Shown one piece after another: positions 62,225-64,000 of a stretch of 64,000 nt of DNA (position 1 is the first letter of the stretch; every line of letters begins with the position of its first letter). Location: positions 8,308,001 through 8,372,000 of the forward strand of contig CAVNZM010000007.1 in assembly GCA_963693365.1 (NCBI GenBank), given 5' to 3'. The translations under genes were made by a program, and so were the position numbers. Source of the stretch: Amoebidium appalachense (Eukaryota > Ichthyosporea). The notes beneath the pieces are model-generated. The model worked only from the letters and a program-made list of their open reading frames with translations, searched no databases and was not told where the DNA came from.

Positions 62225-62465
62225 CTGTGCGTGTGTGTGTGCGTGTGTGCGTGCATCTTTCTCTCCTGTGTGCGCGGGTGTGCGTGTGTGCGTGTGCATG
62301 TGCGTATGCGTGTGCGTGTGCGTGTGCGTGTGTTTGTGTTTGTGTGTGTGTGTGTGTGTGCGTGCGTGTGTGCGCGTGTGCGTGTGTGCGTGCGTGTGTG
62401 TGCGCGCGCGTGTGTGTGTCAGTGTGCGTGTGTGTGTGCGCGTGTGCACGTGCGTACCTGTGTGG
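62225..62465. repeat. Alternating GT/GC array
   Basis: GTGTGCGTGTGCGC-type alternation over about 240 nt, a probable Z-DNA former. Confidence 0.9.
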
Positions 62466-62916
62466 CCAGGTACTAGTAAGTGTTTATAGCCGCTTCCATA
62501 GTGCTTCATTGCAGTGCATTTTTTAATGTTTTTTCAACGCCCGTTGAAATAGTACATCCATATATAGCATTGAGCATAATATTGCACCCGTTGAGAAAAT
62601 ATGTGATAATAAACAATCTCTGCCCTATGAGCTCGAGTGAAGCTTGTCTTGGCATCAAGATTCTTAAAAACCGCCACCAGATTGTTTAATAGATGGTAAG
62701 TAATTTTAAAAATCATTGAAATAAATATCCCTATGAAGTTGGTATCCAGCAAGAAACTAAAGCAGCCTTGGATGGGAAGCGCTGGCCTGTCTGTCCCCTT
62801 TCCCCCCTCCCCCCCTCCCCCCCCTCCCCCCGTCCCCCCCCCCCCCCCTCCCCCCCCCCCCCCCCCCCCCAAAACACACACCCCAATAGCCGAACTTTCT
62901 CCCCCTCCCCCCCCCC

Positions 62917-62963
62917 TCCCCAACCCCTCATCACCCAGTTTACATCGGCTCTTCCCTCCTCTC

Positions 62964-63053
<90 letters not shown>

Positions 63054-63097
63054 CCAACCCCTCATCATCCAGTTTACATCGGCTCTTCCCTCCTCTC

Positions 63098-63138
<41 letters not shown>

Positions 63139-63151
63139 CTCTCCCCCCCTC

Positions 63152-63188
<37 letters not shown>

Positions 63189-63190
63189 TT
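62917..63190. repeat. 134-bp tandem duplication containing (CT)n and C-runs
   Basis: The unit AACCCCTCATCA(C/T)CCAG through CCTCTCAAG plus (CT)n and a C-run occurs from about 62922 and again from about 63056. The two copies differ mainly in repeat length. Confidence 0.9.
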
Positions 63191-63584
63191 CAGGCTTGTC
63201 TAAGACCCAACCCACCTATCCCCTCATCACGTCCTGGACCCTCACCACTACTAAGCAACTACTCCCTCGTGCAAGGCTTGACTGGCTTACACTAGGTTTC
63301 TTGCTGTCTCTAGATCTCGCTTGCAGTCCTTTCAAAAACTGAGAATCTGATTCGTTTTCCGCACTCCGCTCTCTCTCATGACTGTCACTCATTCCGTCTC
63401 CAACTTGAACGCAACTACAACAACACCCACAGACACATACACACACACACACACACCGTGTGCCACACACACAATTGGACACACACACACACAATGTCAT
63501 GTGCACATACGCCGTGCACACATTCATGCGTGCACATACCCCATGCGGCACACACACGTGCACACAACACACACACACACATGA

Positions 63585-63585
<1 letters not shown>

Positions 63586-63671
<86 letters not shown>
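63586..63671. repeat. (AC)n microsatellite
   Basis: About 43 AC units with CA-rich flanks from 63430. Confidence 0.96.
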
Positions 63672-63673
<2 letters not shown>

Positions 63674-64000
63674 GTGTGGCACATACAGACATACAACACA
63701 CACACACACGCGTGCGCGCATACACATGCACACACCCACACACATTCTGCCCCCCCCCCCCCTCCCTTCTCTCTATCTCTTACCCCCTCTAGAGATCTCT
63801 CTCCCACCCCGTCTGTCTCTCTCTCTTCTTCTCCCCCTTCCCTGTGCCGGCGTGGCTGGGGTAGTAGTCCTGGGCAAAGGGCCCTTATAGTTAGGTTGTG
63901 AACGATGGTTTAGCTTAGCGTTGAACTCATAGATAGCACCTTACTGTCGGTGCTGTGTGGTAGACGGTAGTTTCCCTAGACTGCCCGCAAAAGGCTCTCC

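Larger units (their letters stand above)
62046..64000. other. Repeat-rich end of the window
   Basis: Holds a GT/GC alternating array (62225-62465), C-rich blocks, a 134-bp tandem duplication, a CA tract and about 700 nt of ordinary sequence. No coding exon is supported. Confidence 0.6.

Overview
This window looks like intron-rich nuclear DNA from a eukaryote, most likely a protist or alga. Coding exons are short (about 70-850 nt) and flanked by canonical GT-AG borders that keep frame across 17 and 12 introns in the two largest genes. Several genes have CCAAT plus TATA elements upstream and AATAAA downstream. Introns and spacers are packed with microsatellites: (CA)n, (CT)n, and very long C or G homopolymers up to about 73 nt. 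I cannot name the species. The mix of a fungal-type GT15 mannosyltransferase, a METTL24-like methyltransferase, a fungal Prm10-like transporter and long intron-rich genes fits neither fungi nor animals well.

Layout. 1-633: last exon of a TM9SF/nonaspanin gene (+). 2693-8253: complete heat-shock factor gene (-), five exons, 391 aa. 8254-12001: non-repetitive spacer with CCAAT boxes and one possible core promoter. 12002-28154: an 18-exon gene (+) for a ThrE/Prm10-like membrane protein of about 1540 aa, with a transporter core followed by a disordered tail of roughly 990 residues. It carries an apparent 1-nt frame break at a G7 run and a pair of competing splice acceptors. 28155-33362: spacer with several unrecognised coding-like fragments, duplicated CA-rich repeats and a 54-bp Z-DNA-type tract. 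33363-41655: a 13-exon gene (+) for an 801-aa type II membrane protein that joins a GT15 mannosyltransferase in frame to a METTL24-type methyltransferase. 41656-45290: weak proline-rich coding candidates. 45430-46164, 51640-52365 and 57543-61768 (-): three dispersed paralogues of a secreted, cysteine-rich family that I do not recognise. The first has an in-frame TAG near its start, the second is intact and intronless, and the third is split into four exons adding extra cysteine modules. Between them lie a roughly 1.17-kb (CT)n tract and C homopolymers. 62046-64000: repeat-rich end.

How the genes relate: there is no operon. The GT15-methyltransferase fusion and the secreted family could both act on the Golgi/cell-surface side, the first modifying mannose glycans and the second being exported, but no sequence evidence links them directly. 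The TM9SF protein is also a Golgi/endosome protein. The strongest candidate for something undescribed is the mannosyltransferase-methyltransferase fusion, followed by the secreted paralogue family.
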